64,000 nt of DNA from Daphnia carinata (taxonomy: Eukaryota; Arthropoda; Branchiopoda; Diplostraca; Daphniidae): positions 11,468,971 through 11,532,970 of the forward strand of contig NC_081333.1 of NCBI RefSeq assembly GCF_022539665.2, written 5' to 3'. Position numbers and translations under genes: made by a program. Below are positions 51,901 to 63,229 of this stretch, piece after piece. The number at the start of each line of letters is the position of its first letter. The first letter of the stretch is position 1. The notes below the pieces were generated by a model. The model worked only from the letters and a program-made list of their open reading frames with translations, did no database searches and had not been told where the DNA came from.

Positions 51901-52966
51901 TGTTGTTCATCATTTCGCAGCTCTGCAATGACTTCCGTCATGTTTCCCTAAGGAAAAAATATAAAAGATGGTTACTCAACTGAAATAGAAAAAACTTGCT
52001 GCTGTAAATGTTGTACTGTAATCAACAATTCTTCTTCTAGTTTTCTGGCATTTTCGTTGGCTGACTGTAACGATTCTGACAAAGCAATTGCGAGGGAAAG
52101 GTCGCTTGGATCAGCTGCTTTTCGGCGGACTGATCTTTTTTCAGCAGGCATTCTGCGTTTCAATTGTTTATCTGACGGTCTTGGAGAGAGTGGTTCACTA
52201 AGCTGTTCATGTTGATCCCCAAATAATACTCCTCTGCCACTGCTTAGGGCAGAATGTACACAAAAACTACATGGTTCACTTTTCTCAGAGGCACCGGACA
52301 GAGTTTCGTTGCACTGAGGACATTGAAACCTGACTTTAGATTCTTCTGTTTTCACTAATTCACTTTCACTTGCAGATAAATCAATTTTATTTGTGTTAAG
52401 TTTAATTTGTTGCTGGCCAACACATTTTGAAACTGATTCATTTTTGTCTTTAGTTGTTTTCCTTTAAAATTAGAATTAAGTTATGGTTTTTTTTTGACCA
52501 ATTGAATATATACACATACATATTTTAATTTTTTTACCTCTCTGTCCTAAGTGGGCGTGTTACAAGAAAATCATCCAGACTGTCATCTAGAGGTGCATCT
52601 GACTTTGCAAGCTTGTGGCCCTGGTTTCTGGAAAGCTTCAGTAACTTCTTTGTTGGTAGCATTCTCAAGTTCAAAAGCGAAAACCTTTATTGTAGTAAAC
52701 AAAGAATACACATTTAACTACAATCTCTCACATTCAATAAGATCACATTTCTATTGCTACTATATCTGTTTTCTGGGTTGCACCATCTCATTCCTCCTGT
52801 GCTTGGGTAAAAACTACAGAGGACCTAAATGGCTTTCTAGGTGTTTTTTGTATTTCAGCAGTATTAAGTCCGTGCTTCGCTAAGTTCGCAGAAAGGTGAT
52901 CCTTGCCGAAGAAACTAGGTAAATTGGGACAGTTAATGCAATTTTTGGAAACAGGTAATTCATTGA
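48988..52966 (-). CDS. SLX4: SLX4 (BTBD12) structure-specific endonuclease scaffold
   Basis: SLX4 is the nuclear platform for SLX1 and other nucleases in Holliday-junction and crosslink repair. Exons with agreeing phases are 52620-52538, 52461-51981, 51947-51459, 51389-49803, 49704-49222 and 49146-48988. A further exon at about 52966-52818 fits in phase. Landmarks in order are an acidic start (PLDDSLDDFLVTRPLR) and a CxxC...CxxC zinc-binding-like pair (FQCPQC, EPCSFC). The BTB domain follows (DVTVWAKNGNISAHRLVFAA, then ALRVLHFIYT). A Ser/Asp/Glu-rich disordered part comes next. The C-terminal conserved domain is TPLPDYQSMETPLLK joined to QELVKYGLKPLKRSNAVKLL, then the SLX1-binding end with CITCRMK. 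The 5' end is unsettled, and one donor (51980) is weak. TGA/TAG stop at 48988-48990. Confidence 0.85.
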
Positions 52967-52974
52967 CTGAAAAT

Positions 52975-53097
52975 TTACTGTATTGCAAGACCAATCACAG
53001 AAGCAACTCCTAAGAATCCCAAAGCGAATTTATTGCCAAATGCATTCGCGGCGGTTCCCCCAAGCCTTCTTGGTTTCGGCGGTCGCCTATTTTCCAT
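52975..53097 (-). CDS. 40-codon ORF at the SLX4 5' end with a hydrophobic segment
   Basis: ATG at 53097 opens a 40-residue frame with an arginine/proline-rich start (MENRRPPKPRRLGG) and a hydrophobic helix (FALGFLGVASVIGLAI), stopping at 52975. It is the first substantial ATG in the ~480 bp between the divergent TMEM258 start and the SLX4 exons. The last codons contain a donor (ATACA|GTAAAT) in phase 2, which fits an acceptor at 52628, so the ORF could be the true N-terminus of SLX4. Alternatively it encodes a separate micropeptide or is a long uORF. The composition resembles small mitochondrial or ER membrane proteins, but I recognise no family. Confidence 0.4.
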   Translation of the reverse strand: MENRRPPKPRRLGGTAANAFGNKFALGFLGVASVIGLAIQ

Positions 53098-53575
53098 AAT
53101 ACGATTGGTATCAATTGATTTTAAGTTGGAGAGCGTGATTCTTTCTAGTGGGAATTCAAATTAATCAAGAATGAGAACCCAATAGCAGAAGTCTTCAACA
53201 ATTCGTTAGTTATTTCTCTCTTGCAATCACTAACATTGTTGCAGTTTCGTGATAATAAAAATATTAAAGTTAAAAATGTAATGTATGCTTACTAGTTTGT
53301 TTACAAATTTATGAAAAAACGAATAAGGGTTGCCACACCAAAGAAATTGCAATAAATTTTTATCAGTATCACGCAACTGCAACCCTGAGTAACGCACCTT
53401 GTACACGCGTCAAACGGAGATTTGACGTCTTCTGTAGAGTTACACAGTGTGTGTAGCCTGCTTTGTTATTCCCTTGCTATTGTCTAAAAAAGAAACGTAG
53501 TTAACTTGTTTTGGTGAACGAATACGAATTGTGATTTGATTTTCATTTCGATAAAGTAACCAGCAGAACCAAAAA

Positions 53576-53881
53576 ATGGTATTTAAGTATATTGACATTT
53601 TATAAAGAGTTTCGATAACCTGTGTTTTATGGAATTTATAGATTAGCGTGGAGTCTATGAGTCGTTACGTCTCACCAGTCAACCCTGCCGTTTATCCCCA
53701 TCTATCAGTTCTGCTGCTGATGATTGGAACATTCTTTACTGCATGGTTCTTCGTATATGAAGTTACAAGCACCAAAATCACCAGGGACCTGTCAAAAGAA
53801 TTGTTTATTGCATTTGTTGCCTCACTATTCATGGGCTTCGGTCTGCTGTTTCTAATGCTGTGGGTTGGAATCTATGTCTGA
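53576..53881 (+). CDS. TMEM258: TMEM258, oligosaccharyltransferase subunit (80 aa)
   Basis: A small ER membrane subunit of the oligosaccharyltransferase complex (Ost5 relative). Exon 2 (53642-53881) contains almost the whole protein: [20 protein letters not shown], the first membrane helix with [15 protein letters not shown], and the second with [20 protein letters not shown]. These are hallmark segments of the family. The only good initiator upstream is ATG 53576-53578, directly followed by a donor (ATG|GTATTT). Joining to the acceptor at 53641 gives [10 protein letters not shown], in phase, so intron 1 follows immediately after the start codon. The inner ATG at 53657 could also serve. Length equals the family norm (about 79). 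Confidence 0.93.
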
Positions 53882-54327
53882 AATACATGTATCGTATGTT
53901 AATACAAAAATTCTTAATTCCAACGAGTGACTTGTGTTTGAAGACTATATGTATTAGAATGGTGTTATCACCATCATTCAAAGTTAGCTTGTAAAAAATT
54001 CAGAGACATTTGATTTATAAAACTTAAAAAAATTGTTGTGGTTAAATTTTTAATGACTGCCCAACATCCAGAAGTGCATTGAGAAATTCAGTATAAGTAA
54101 CGAGAAAATAGTAGAATTCAAAACACAGATGAGTTTAAGCCAGATGTAGAACAGAATGCAATTGAAATAACTTCAGTACAACAATAGATTTTCATAACTA
54201 ATGTTATTCTTAAGGCTTGATTTGGAAGTTTGAATAATAACATGTAGGTTTTATATATTATGAGTTCCAAACAGTTCAAAGGAAAACTGGAAATTAATTT
54301 AACGGACAATTTCTGTCTTTCCGAAAT

Positions 54328-54644
54328 TCACCTTTCTTCTGATATGGCAACATTCATGGGTGTCACAAACTTGCGGCTTGGCCACGAGGTGTCAGGTCGA
54401 CGAAAATAAATGTCCATGCGTTGGTGGGCTCTCTGATTCTGTCAAAATTTATCAATTTTTTCACAGTTTTCTCGTACGTAACGCTTCAAAAACGTAAGTA
54501 TTCCATTTTTTAAACAAGTGTTCTTCATTAAAGTGATACCAGGAGGGTTTTTAGTTCTAGATAAGTTCTGTAAACTGTCATATGAGTGGCCCAGTCTTCT
54601 TCGATGCAGCGTAACGTGCAGACGCATGTTTGAGGGCGCGCCAT
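54328..54644 (-). CDS. Small two-exon gene encoding a 71-residue protein, not recognised
   Basis: Exon 1 is 54644-54540 (MARPQTCVCTLRC, then IEEDWATHMTVYRTYLEL and KTLL). Exon 2 is 54438-54328 (NQRAHQRMDIYFRRPDTSWP, then SRKFVTPMNVAISEER, stop). Donor CTG|GTATC and acceptor TTTTGACAG|AAT both have phase 0, and the intron is about 100 nt. The amino-acid composition is protein-like: Trp, Tyr and charged residues, with a predicted helix and no signal peptide or membrane helix. Three cysteines cluster at the N-terminus (7, 9 and 13). The gene converges on TMEM258. The ORF is close to the size of small conserved mitochondrial or nuclear proteins, but I cannot name it. An alternative donor near the end (GAAAG|GTGAAT) could extend it. 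Confidence 0.55.
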
Positions 54645-56039
54645 CTTTGTTTAAAGAATGGTGAACCTTGAAGTACCATCAATGACAACAAGTTAAATAG
54701 GACACTAAGCGTTAAAATTTGGTTATTTTCTATTAAAGTAGCACTTCATAGTTTTTTGTTATTTCCTTTTTTTAACGTATTTTGAAATTCGTTAAAGCAC
54801 TTCTCACGGCAACACGTCTGTCTTGGCAGTGCTGTTTTTCCTCCCCCTTGAAGATTCCCCTGTGTCAGAAAATTTTTGGCTAAGGATGATAAGATTTCGA
54901 CGTGTCATAGAAATTGGTTCCTAGTATGATATAGTGTAATATGTAGAGATTGACTGGCCAACTAAAAAATTGTGATGCTTAGCGATATTCTGCAAATGAT
55001 AAACTTTGTCATAGCAGTCGACGTTTTTACCATTACATCACCAAAGAGGACTGATACACACCTTTTTTAAAAGAAGAAAATATTTTACGGAGGCACTTAG
55101 TAGAACATTACGTGAGTTATATTGATGTGAAATCGAATCCAAAATTCACCCTTGTAGAGAGTGAAAAGAAAAGGCTTGGCTTTGCTCGTCTCTGGCGTTT
55201 CACAGTGGTGTAATTGTTAGAGACAGTCTTAGAAATAGGCACGTGCAATTTTTTTAAACTTCTCTTTTCATCTTTGATGAGTAATAAGATTTAGCTTTTT
55301 CCCCGTGTACAGCTTTTGAATACCACGTTTGTAAGCATAAGTGATATGCAATATTTTTGCTCGTTGCGTCGACGAGGTAGATATCGTTTTCTAAATACTA
55401 GAAGTGATAAATGCGTGCCACACATTGACTCGAAAATTACTTTGGAACAGCGTACTCTGATTATTTAAATATTCCTGCATCATCAGGTCCCATTCCGTAA
55501 AATTTTCAGAAAAAAGTGTGAGATGCAGAAATATTTGAAATTGTATCAATAGCAATTTTTTGACCAAATGAGCCCAAATAGTCTGTATTTCAAATAAGGG
55601 AATCCTACAAGATACGCCTTGAAAACCCTTAAATATTTTAGCTTCGAGCTCTTTAAAGGTAGGTCGAGTAAATGGCCTAGTTTCTTGAAAGGTAAATCTT
55701 TATTCTCATAGGCTTACATTGTGTGAAAAGGGGACTGCCTGCTTTTTGCCCCATAGGGAGGCTGGGGGTGGAAAAAGTTGTTGTGATTTTTTCTTCTAAA
55801 TACTTGTACTTGCCATTTGTATCACGTCGTGCCTCAATCAAAGAACATTTGTAGTCATCTGTGGTTGTTTGCTTATTACTAAGAATGCATACGTCTCGTC
55901 AGTTATTATTTTAGTCAGCAGCAAAATAAATACAGATTGCATCCTGAAGTTCTTTACTAATATTCTCTCTTAATGCTTTTTGCAGACTTACTTTTTTGTG
56001 ACTATCCGACAACTATAGATATTTGCTAAGGACCGAAAG
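54645..56039. other. Intergenic stretch upstream of the THAP/MGA-like gene
   Basis: About 1.4 kb separating two divergent starts (54644 minus, 56040 plus). I see no coding exons. It should hold both promoters, but I see no clear core elements. Confidence 0.5.
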
Positions 56040-59000
56040 ATGGTCCGGCCCTGTTGCATATGTGGCATCAAGAAGACCAGCGAAGCCGCCTCAAAAGGAA
56101 TCCGATTTTTCAAGTAATTAGTTTCTCTGACTTTGAATTCCATTCTGTGTTCATTGCTTAAAGTAAATGTTTTCCCCTAGGTTCCCAAGTGTCAAAAGTG
56201 AATCGCATTCAATTTGGATCAAGACTATTCGTCATCACTCAAAAAAATTATCACGTCCATTCACTCCTAGGAGAAATTCAATAGTATGTACCAATCATTT
56301 TGAGAATACCTGTTTTACCCGTGGCAAAAGGAAGTTGCAACTTAAACAAGGCTCGATTCCTACAATTTTCAATTTTGACGATTCGACAAAAGAGGTATTC
56401 GATCAATTATTGGAGGATCACGGATTCATGAATAACACATCTCCGACTCCTGAATTGTTTATAGCTTGCTTCCGTTCCATGTGATTCGAAGCCGAAAGAA
56501 GTCGAAGAAAAGGAAGGCAATACTGAGCAGAATGTTAATTCTTCAGCCATGGGAGATTATGCCTCTGATGGGTCTTCTTCATTATCACCCCCTGTACTGC
56601 TTCCCTTGCAAGAACTCAACTCAGATTTTGAGGAAACTATCGAAGATCCACCTGATCTAGAGTTATATGACATCAGCCGTGGTATGTTATTATTTTTTGG
56701 TGTAACCGATATTTTCTTTTAACATAGTATTATTTTCCTTCAGGCTATGATGATAGTGGAGGACTGACAAGTTTTGCTGACTTGGACATGATTAAAATGG
56801 ATCATATTGGAAGTGTTGCAGATATCTTAGGACCTGATCCATACATGCAAGATGAAAGTATTACCATGGACGAGCGGGTAGATTCCAGTGTAGGGGAAGA
56901 AAGGGATGAAGTGGATGGCCAGACCATTTTGTCGTTTGCCAGCGTTGAGGAAATGCAAGAATTCGCTCATCGACAAACCAGCAGCAGATTAACGAAAACG
57001 AACGATTTTAGGCAAATCAAGGGCTGGAGGAACAAGTTTCATCAAATTACACCTTCGCTGTCACCATCTCCTTGCTCATCCCCATTTTATCTTCATGGCA
57101 ATTCTGTCGTTTTTACGGAGAATTCTAAGTCTCCAACCCCCACAGTCTTCTCCAGCTCCACTGTAGCCCTTCGCTCTTCCCTTCAAACTGAAAATGAAAA
57201 ACAAGAGGCTACATGTGAAGATATTAAAGCTGGCAGTGCTCTACCTACTAATCAACATAAAGAGACCTCTATGGAATCAGATGAAACAGTTGAATCGCTG
57301 AAGGAAAACACTGCGCCATCGGAAGAAACGTTTCAACATTCAAAAGAGCCAGTCAAACAATCAGAAGAGACTACTGAAATAGCAGACGAGATGATGGAAT
57401 CATCAGAAGAATCGGCAGGAGTTTATCCTGAACTCGGGTTAGACGGTTCAATTTCATCTGAATATGCCGAGTATGCAGCATCAGCTCTCAATTTCCCTTA
57501 TGTGGAAAAACTGCGCAAGACAGCAAAGAAAGTAATCGACATTTCTGATGCCAGTCATACAACTGCTCCCGTACCAAAAATTTCACCAAAAGTTGCAAAG
57601 AAACAACCTGTCACAAAGGGTGCTCAAGAGTTGCCTAGTGTGGAAATCGATGAAATTCCTAGTGGTGATCTGGTAGTTTGCGAAGATTTAATGGATGATG
57701 TTGTCGTACAAGAAGATGAATACGTAGAAGTCTACGGTAAAATTTGTCGTTTTATATGCCTGTATTGCAAAATAACCAATTTTTTCCTGTTAAACAGGTG
57801 TACCTGGAAATTTGGAACTCCCCGTTGTTGAATGTGGCAAGCTCTTCTGTCGACTAGGCTGCGTCTGTGACACACTGACGAAAACCAAAAATCAGTTAAA
57901 AGCTCCGCTAGAGCATTGTGCTTTACCCGAATGCATGTTGCAATGTGTTTGTGGCTTTCAGGAGGGGAAACCTTCAAGTCGCAAATGCTTCGCTTCGTTA
58001 CTTAAAGGCAATGAATCGTTTTACAGCAAGATCAATTGGTCAGGTGAACGTCGAAGACGTGAGAGAAGGATACCTGAGCGTTTCTCGGAGTTCCATCTTG
58101 GGAATGAATCATCTTCGTCTACTTCATACCATGGCCGATCGCCAGAAGAATTCAAGCCCAGTGAAGCAAAGAGCAAAAACGGTGGTCATCAGCGAGCCGG
58201 AAACATTAATTCACTGCGCCCGTCTTCTATTTTGAAGACTGGCTGTCCCCCACAGCAACGTTTGATGCCCCAAGACATGAGTGTTGAGGATTCCATTCCG
58301 TCTCCATCATCAAGTAGAAAATGGGAACCTTTCCGCGTAAAAGTTTGCGCCGACGATATCAAGTTGCTACGCTGGGATAGTTTCGTCAGCCTCTCGAAGG
58401 TTTACGTAGCGCCTGATCATGATATTTTCTGCATGGAACATTCAGTGTACGGTTGTCCATGTATCGAAACTGATCGAAGAATCATTCGAATCGCCTCAAA
58501 ATACGTACCCTTACCACTTATTGATACCACCAGAAATGCGGATAACAGGTCACCGCATTCGGCGAATGGTGCCAAGAAAGCGAAGGCTAAGGCTGTTGCT
58601 AGTAGCCCGCCATCTAAAAACGTTGCCAAAAAGCATACGCATCCTAATATGAGATTGGCCAATAAATCAAGAACTTTGCCAACGGAAGAAAATGTAACTC
58701 CGCCTCAAGAGCCAATCGCCAAAACGTCTTCGCTGTCGAAAATGCGCAAGCTTCTGAATGACGAGCGTTTTCAGCTGCAGAAGCTAATGACGGACGAAAA
58801 AACACGGGCATTTGACGAGGAAGTCGACTTGACCGTTCGTCAAGGCCAAACTGTTCAGCTGGTTGCTTGGATTCGTTTCCACCGCATCTATCACGCTGGG
58901 CGTATACACATCCGCTTCCTAAGCCGTCGAGCTGGACCGGTTATCTTAGTGATGCGCCCAACCGAAATTGTAGCAGCCGACATAACATGTGATATCCAAG

Positions 59001-62000
59001 ATATGAAGGGCAATGATAATTCCCCGGAAATTGTGAAGGAGTTACTTGATCCATGTATCTCGCCTGACGAAACCTCCCGCTATGCGTTCCTTCTTTGTGA
59101 CGGAGTTAAATGGGAATTGGTAGGTTGTCTTACGCTGAAAGCTCCAGATTCACCTAACCCACCTGCAGCTCCAGCTTCATCGGATACGGAACAGTCATCA
59201 GAATTACGTAAATCTCTACCATCTCATCAACAGCCGATCGCCAAAAAGGTGCCAGCAGCTGCATTTTCAGAAGGCCCTGATACTCAGCAGCAACGAAATG
59301 CAGCTAGTCTGAAATGTGCCCCAGAGTTTCCAGTTAAAAGCAGAGAAGGCGTTTACCCTCCCACTACCGTCTCTGTTCCTAGCCTCTTAGTCAAGCCTAC
59401 GTCTGTGGAACGCATCAACGCCATGGAACAGCGTCGTATGCAGTTGGAAGAAAGGCTAAACCAAATCAAATCGAAACTCATGGTACCACCAGCAAAGCAA
59501 ATCGTCAGTTCGAAATCATTGAAAAACAGAAATCGTACTTCTACATGTCCGAATCAGCGTTCAGTCCCGACCGTTGATCAGCTAGTCATGCCCGAGGAAT
59601 TTCCATCGCATTCACTTCCACAGTCCGGTCCCTCGGCTCAGGAAGCTCCAAAAACTGCCCGACGTTCGAAGCGCAAACCGGATATGGCTTATCTTATTCC
59701 CGATCAGTGTATTTTGCCTGATGATATGCCAATCATTGGTCTCACTGAAGAACAAACTGAAATGGAAGTCAAAGGCCATCGTCAGAATTTACCTGATTTG
59801 TTAATCGATCAAGTTATCAAGGAGCCTACAAGATCCATGTATCCAGCAGCGGAAAAGCTCGCAATGTTTTCTCGGCTCATCCGAAATGGCGGTGATCCCT
59901 TTTTCAGTGGTGCCAACTATTCGAGTTTCGAAGATACGTCTAGTTTTGCTTCTGAATTCGTTCGTTCGTCTACGAAGCGTCAACCAGCGAAAACTGAACG
60001 ACGTCCTCGCTCTCCACCTGTCGTCTCCGCCGCCATACCTCCACCACCAAATGATTTGCCTAAACCAAACACACGGCCATCAGAAGTAACCCTACTAAAA
60101 CTTCAGCCAATTGGCTCGTCACTGCCGAACGGCGTTACCGGGCAGAACCCGATACGGCGAATCCGCATCCTAACGCCGCATTCAGCAATGAATGGAACTA
60201 GTGGAAATAGTCTCATTCCAGTATTGACCTCTCGTAACGGCATCGAACCTAATGTCATTCAGCAACAGCGGATGCATTGGAGTAGTAAAGGAGTGAAGCC
60301 ACCAGTCAGCTCAAAATCTTTGACTGGCCCTATACCCTCTATATCGGAGTCGTTTATGTCCGTTTTGGCAGTTCCTCCCGCAGTTGCACCGACCACGTCA
60401 AGTAAATCGACTGGATGCAGTGCGGACGCCAATCGCAGTACTCAGCCTGCCAACAGTAAACCAAATCAAGTCGCAACGACACACACCGTCAATTCCAGTT
60501 TGATGGCCTCTGATCAGAAAACTCAGTTTTCGACGAAAGCAAGCTCAAATGTGATTCCAGATTGGTCAACTCAGCTATTGATGAAAGCCAGCGCAACTGC
60601 AGCCAATGCAGATTCATCCCGAGCTGGAAAACCACTGCAACAACATTCAGACGCAGAGTCGATTCCGTCGTCGGATAATAATGCAGAACCGCCAAAAGAG
60701 ACAGCATCATCATCATCTGAAAGTGTTTTCCCAAAAATAGTCACTGCCGAGGTCAGTACTGTTAAATCGTCGTCTGGAACTGCAACGCGAAGCCTAAAAA
60801 TCATTTTGGAAGTTATGGAGGGAGAAAACCGAGATCTCTGCCCAACTCGGGCAAGTATGCTCTTGCCGTTGCATAACATCAACGATCAATGGTGCCTCGT
60901 TGCTATCGATCATGTCCCGGATAGTGGCTTTCAAGTTCCTGGCCTGACTGTGTTTATACCGCGTGACGTGTTAGGGCGCGCAGCCTCCACGGCAATTGAA
61001 CGCAAAGCTCGAGTCTCTTTCCCACTGCACTTCCAGCTGAAAAATGTTGGCTCCGTGTTCAAGAAAGGTTTTGGAGTTTATGGAACACCGCAACTTCCTC
61101 GTCACGTTTTTCTCGGCCCGTTTCCTTTTAATTATTTGGAAAACTGTACACCTTTTGCGATGCAACACAACAACCTTTGCATGTTCCTCATCAAGTTGAC
61201 CAAACCTATACCGTCCGATTCCGGTTGTGCCAATGAGCAGAATCACGTAACGCGAACGAACAAAGAACAGACTGAAGAAGTATTGTTGTCGACTTCGATA
61301 GAGACATCAGACAAAGTTGTCGAAGCCCCACCTGAATCCAAGGCAAACGGAGATGCTTGTACAACGGTGCTCGCTGATGGAGATGAAAAGCCCAAATATT
61401 TCTCGATCACATCTTCCCCTCAAGGTGATAAAGTTTCTGCTGTGGCAACTGGTGCCAGTGCGAGTAAAACTGCCACGGCAGCCGATCGGAACATTGAAAA
61501 TGTGGATTCGGGATTATTGGAAAATGAGAGGAAAGAGTGCTCAAAGGACTCAGAGAGCGACGGACTAGAAATAATCAACGAGAAGGTTAATCTGAATTCT
61601 GAACTCCGAATGGGATCTGCCAATGCCAGTGTGCCGCTTCAGCCCATGGATGGGAGACCGAAAAGGATGTTCGTCGCTCGTACACCTGGCCTACCTCCTA
61701 CGAATATTAAATTGTTTTCTGAAAGTTCGGTAGTAGTGGATCACCCTTTCTTACGTGGAGAAAAGGAGACGTTCACCTCCATTGATGAGGCAAAAACTTG
61801 GCTGCAGACTCTGGCTATCCGCCAGTGCAAGGACAAAGGATCCAGTGTCAGTGGGAGCGATAAATCAAAAACAAGCAATTCAGCCGATGATTCCTTGGCA
61901 AATTCCGAGTTCACCGAAGACGAAGAAATCGACGTTTGCGGTCAGACTACGGGAGAATCACGTGAGCAGGAAGAAACGGTGGACTCGGGATCGACCACGT

Positions 62001-62871
62001 CCAGAAGCCCTAAACGTATTCGGCGCTTGACAGAGAAAGCCAGAATTTTAGCTGCAAACAAATCGAAATCAAGTCGAAGTAGCACGGCAACCAGTAACGT
62101 AGTGAAGCGGTCTTACAGCAAGCAGTCTTCGTCGCGGATGGTGTCATCGCGCAGCACCGTTCAACGAATGTTGCACATTCAAAAAGAACAAGTAAAATTA
62201 TTTAATTTTAAATAATATTTAAACAGTTCTAATGCCCTTATGTTTCAGGAGCGAAGAGGATTGTTGGGCAAACTTATTCGCGATCTCGACGCTTTGTGTG
62301 CACCAGACAGCGGAACTAGAGCTAAAATAGTTGTCTTGAAAAATGTTAGTACTGAGTTGAGTTCTTCTCTTCTGGAGTTATTTCTTTCTAAATTCTGGTT
62401 GGCATAATATTTAAATTCATTTACTTTTGTTTTAGGCCACAACCACAGTCAAACATTTGGAGCAACAAGCGAAAGAACTGGAAAGCACTTACCAAGCATT
62501 AAAACTACATCGTACTGCTCTTCTTACACAACGAGAGAAAATATTTTCAGGTAATATTTGTTCTTCAGTTTATGTCGGCGCGTATGCTGTGAGATTTATA
62601 GTAGCTTCAATGTTTCTTTGATATTATAGAGTTGCCCTCCGAGGTCAGCCAAATTTTCAACTGCCTCATGGAATCAGTGGCATTGCCGTCGCGGCATTTA
62701 ACTATTGCGGTGAGTGATCGTTCTAAGCGAAATCGACTACCTTCTCCTCAGCTTAGTGACCAACTTAATCGTGGTCGCGTTGCAGTCGTAGTACCTAACA
62801 GCGCTCTATTAAGTGAATTCGTTAATCGTCCTACAACGCAACACTATGTCTTGACAGGGGTAGAATTGTAA
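56040..62871 (+). CDS. Large nuclear protein: THAP zinc finger + MGA-like Cys-rich module + MGA-like bHLH-zipper (2114 aa)
   Basis: Eight exons join in phase: 56040-56113, 56181-56394, 56465-56681, 56744-57736, 57798-62191, 62249-62344, 62436-62550 and 62630-62871. Residues 1 to about 90 are a C2CH THAP DNA-binding domain: CCIC near the start, Trp in SIWIKTIRHH, CTNHF, then GSIPTIF. An acidic Ser/Glu-rich region follows. Around 505-560 is a cysteine-rich module (CGKLFCRLGCVCDTL, then HCALPECMLQCVCGF) like that of vertebrate MGA (DUF4801). A second Cys/His piece (FCMEHSVYGCPC) and two folded-looking regions follow. The C-terminus, about 1955-2035, reads as bHLH plus zipper (ERRGLLGKLIRDLDALC, KIVVLKNATTTVKHLEQQA, then heptads), again MGA-like. 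MGA normally has a T-box at its N-terminus; here a THAP domain stands there. A role as a MAX-partnering repressor is inference. AATAAA at 63055. Confidence 0.8.
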
Positions 62872-63229
62872 GCGAAAAAGACCAGGGAATGCCAACAGCA
62901 GTCCTTTTTAGTTCTTAGAAATTACTTTTTCCTTTTGACTTTTTTTTTCAACACTATGTACTACTCGTAGTCGTGTGGTTCCTTTACTTTTTCAAATTAA
63001 AATTTGCTTGCTTCTTTACATGAAAAATGTGATCATCAGGTCAAAAAGTTCACAAATAAAATTCTGTTTGTATTTGTTAAGATGCATTTTCACACAAGCC
63101 ATTTCTTACATCTATGGAAATTCTCCCAGAAAGGGTTTGATATTACCATTTCATTTTGCTCAACAACTTAAGCAGGAATTGGCTGTGCGGAAGTAGTCAG
63201 ACCTATAATTTTTCAATCATGGTCAAACT
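62872..63229. other. Convergent 3' UTRs of the THAP/MGA-like gene and SELENOK
   Basis: The two genes converge with about 360 bp between stops. The plus strand has AATAAA at about 63055 for the large gene. The minus strand carries the candidate SECIS element described separately, so the two 3' UTRs probably overlap. Confidence 0.6.
63110..63154 (-). promoter_or_regulatory. Candidate SECIS element of SELENOK
   Basis: On the minus strand, ATGA (63154-63151) is followed by a helix strand (ATGGTAATATC), an unpaired AAA, and a small CCC/GGG hairpin with loop TTTCT. The return strand (AATTTCCAT) leads to AGAT (63113-63110). This supplies the ATGA/GA non-Watson-Crick quartet, a helix of about 10 pairs with mismatches, and the apical AA about 12 nt after ATGA. 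The added apical hairpin makes it a type 2 form. Its 5' edge lies 82 nt past the in-frame TGA, within the usual working distance. The fold was drawn by eye. Confidence 0.6.
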
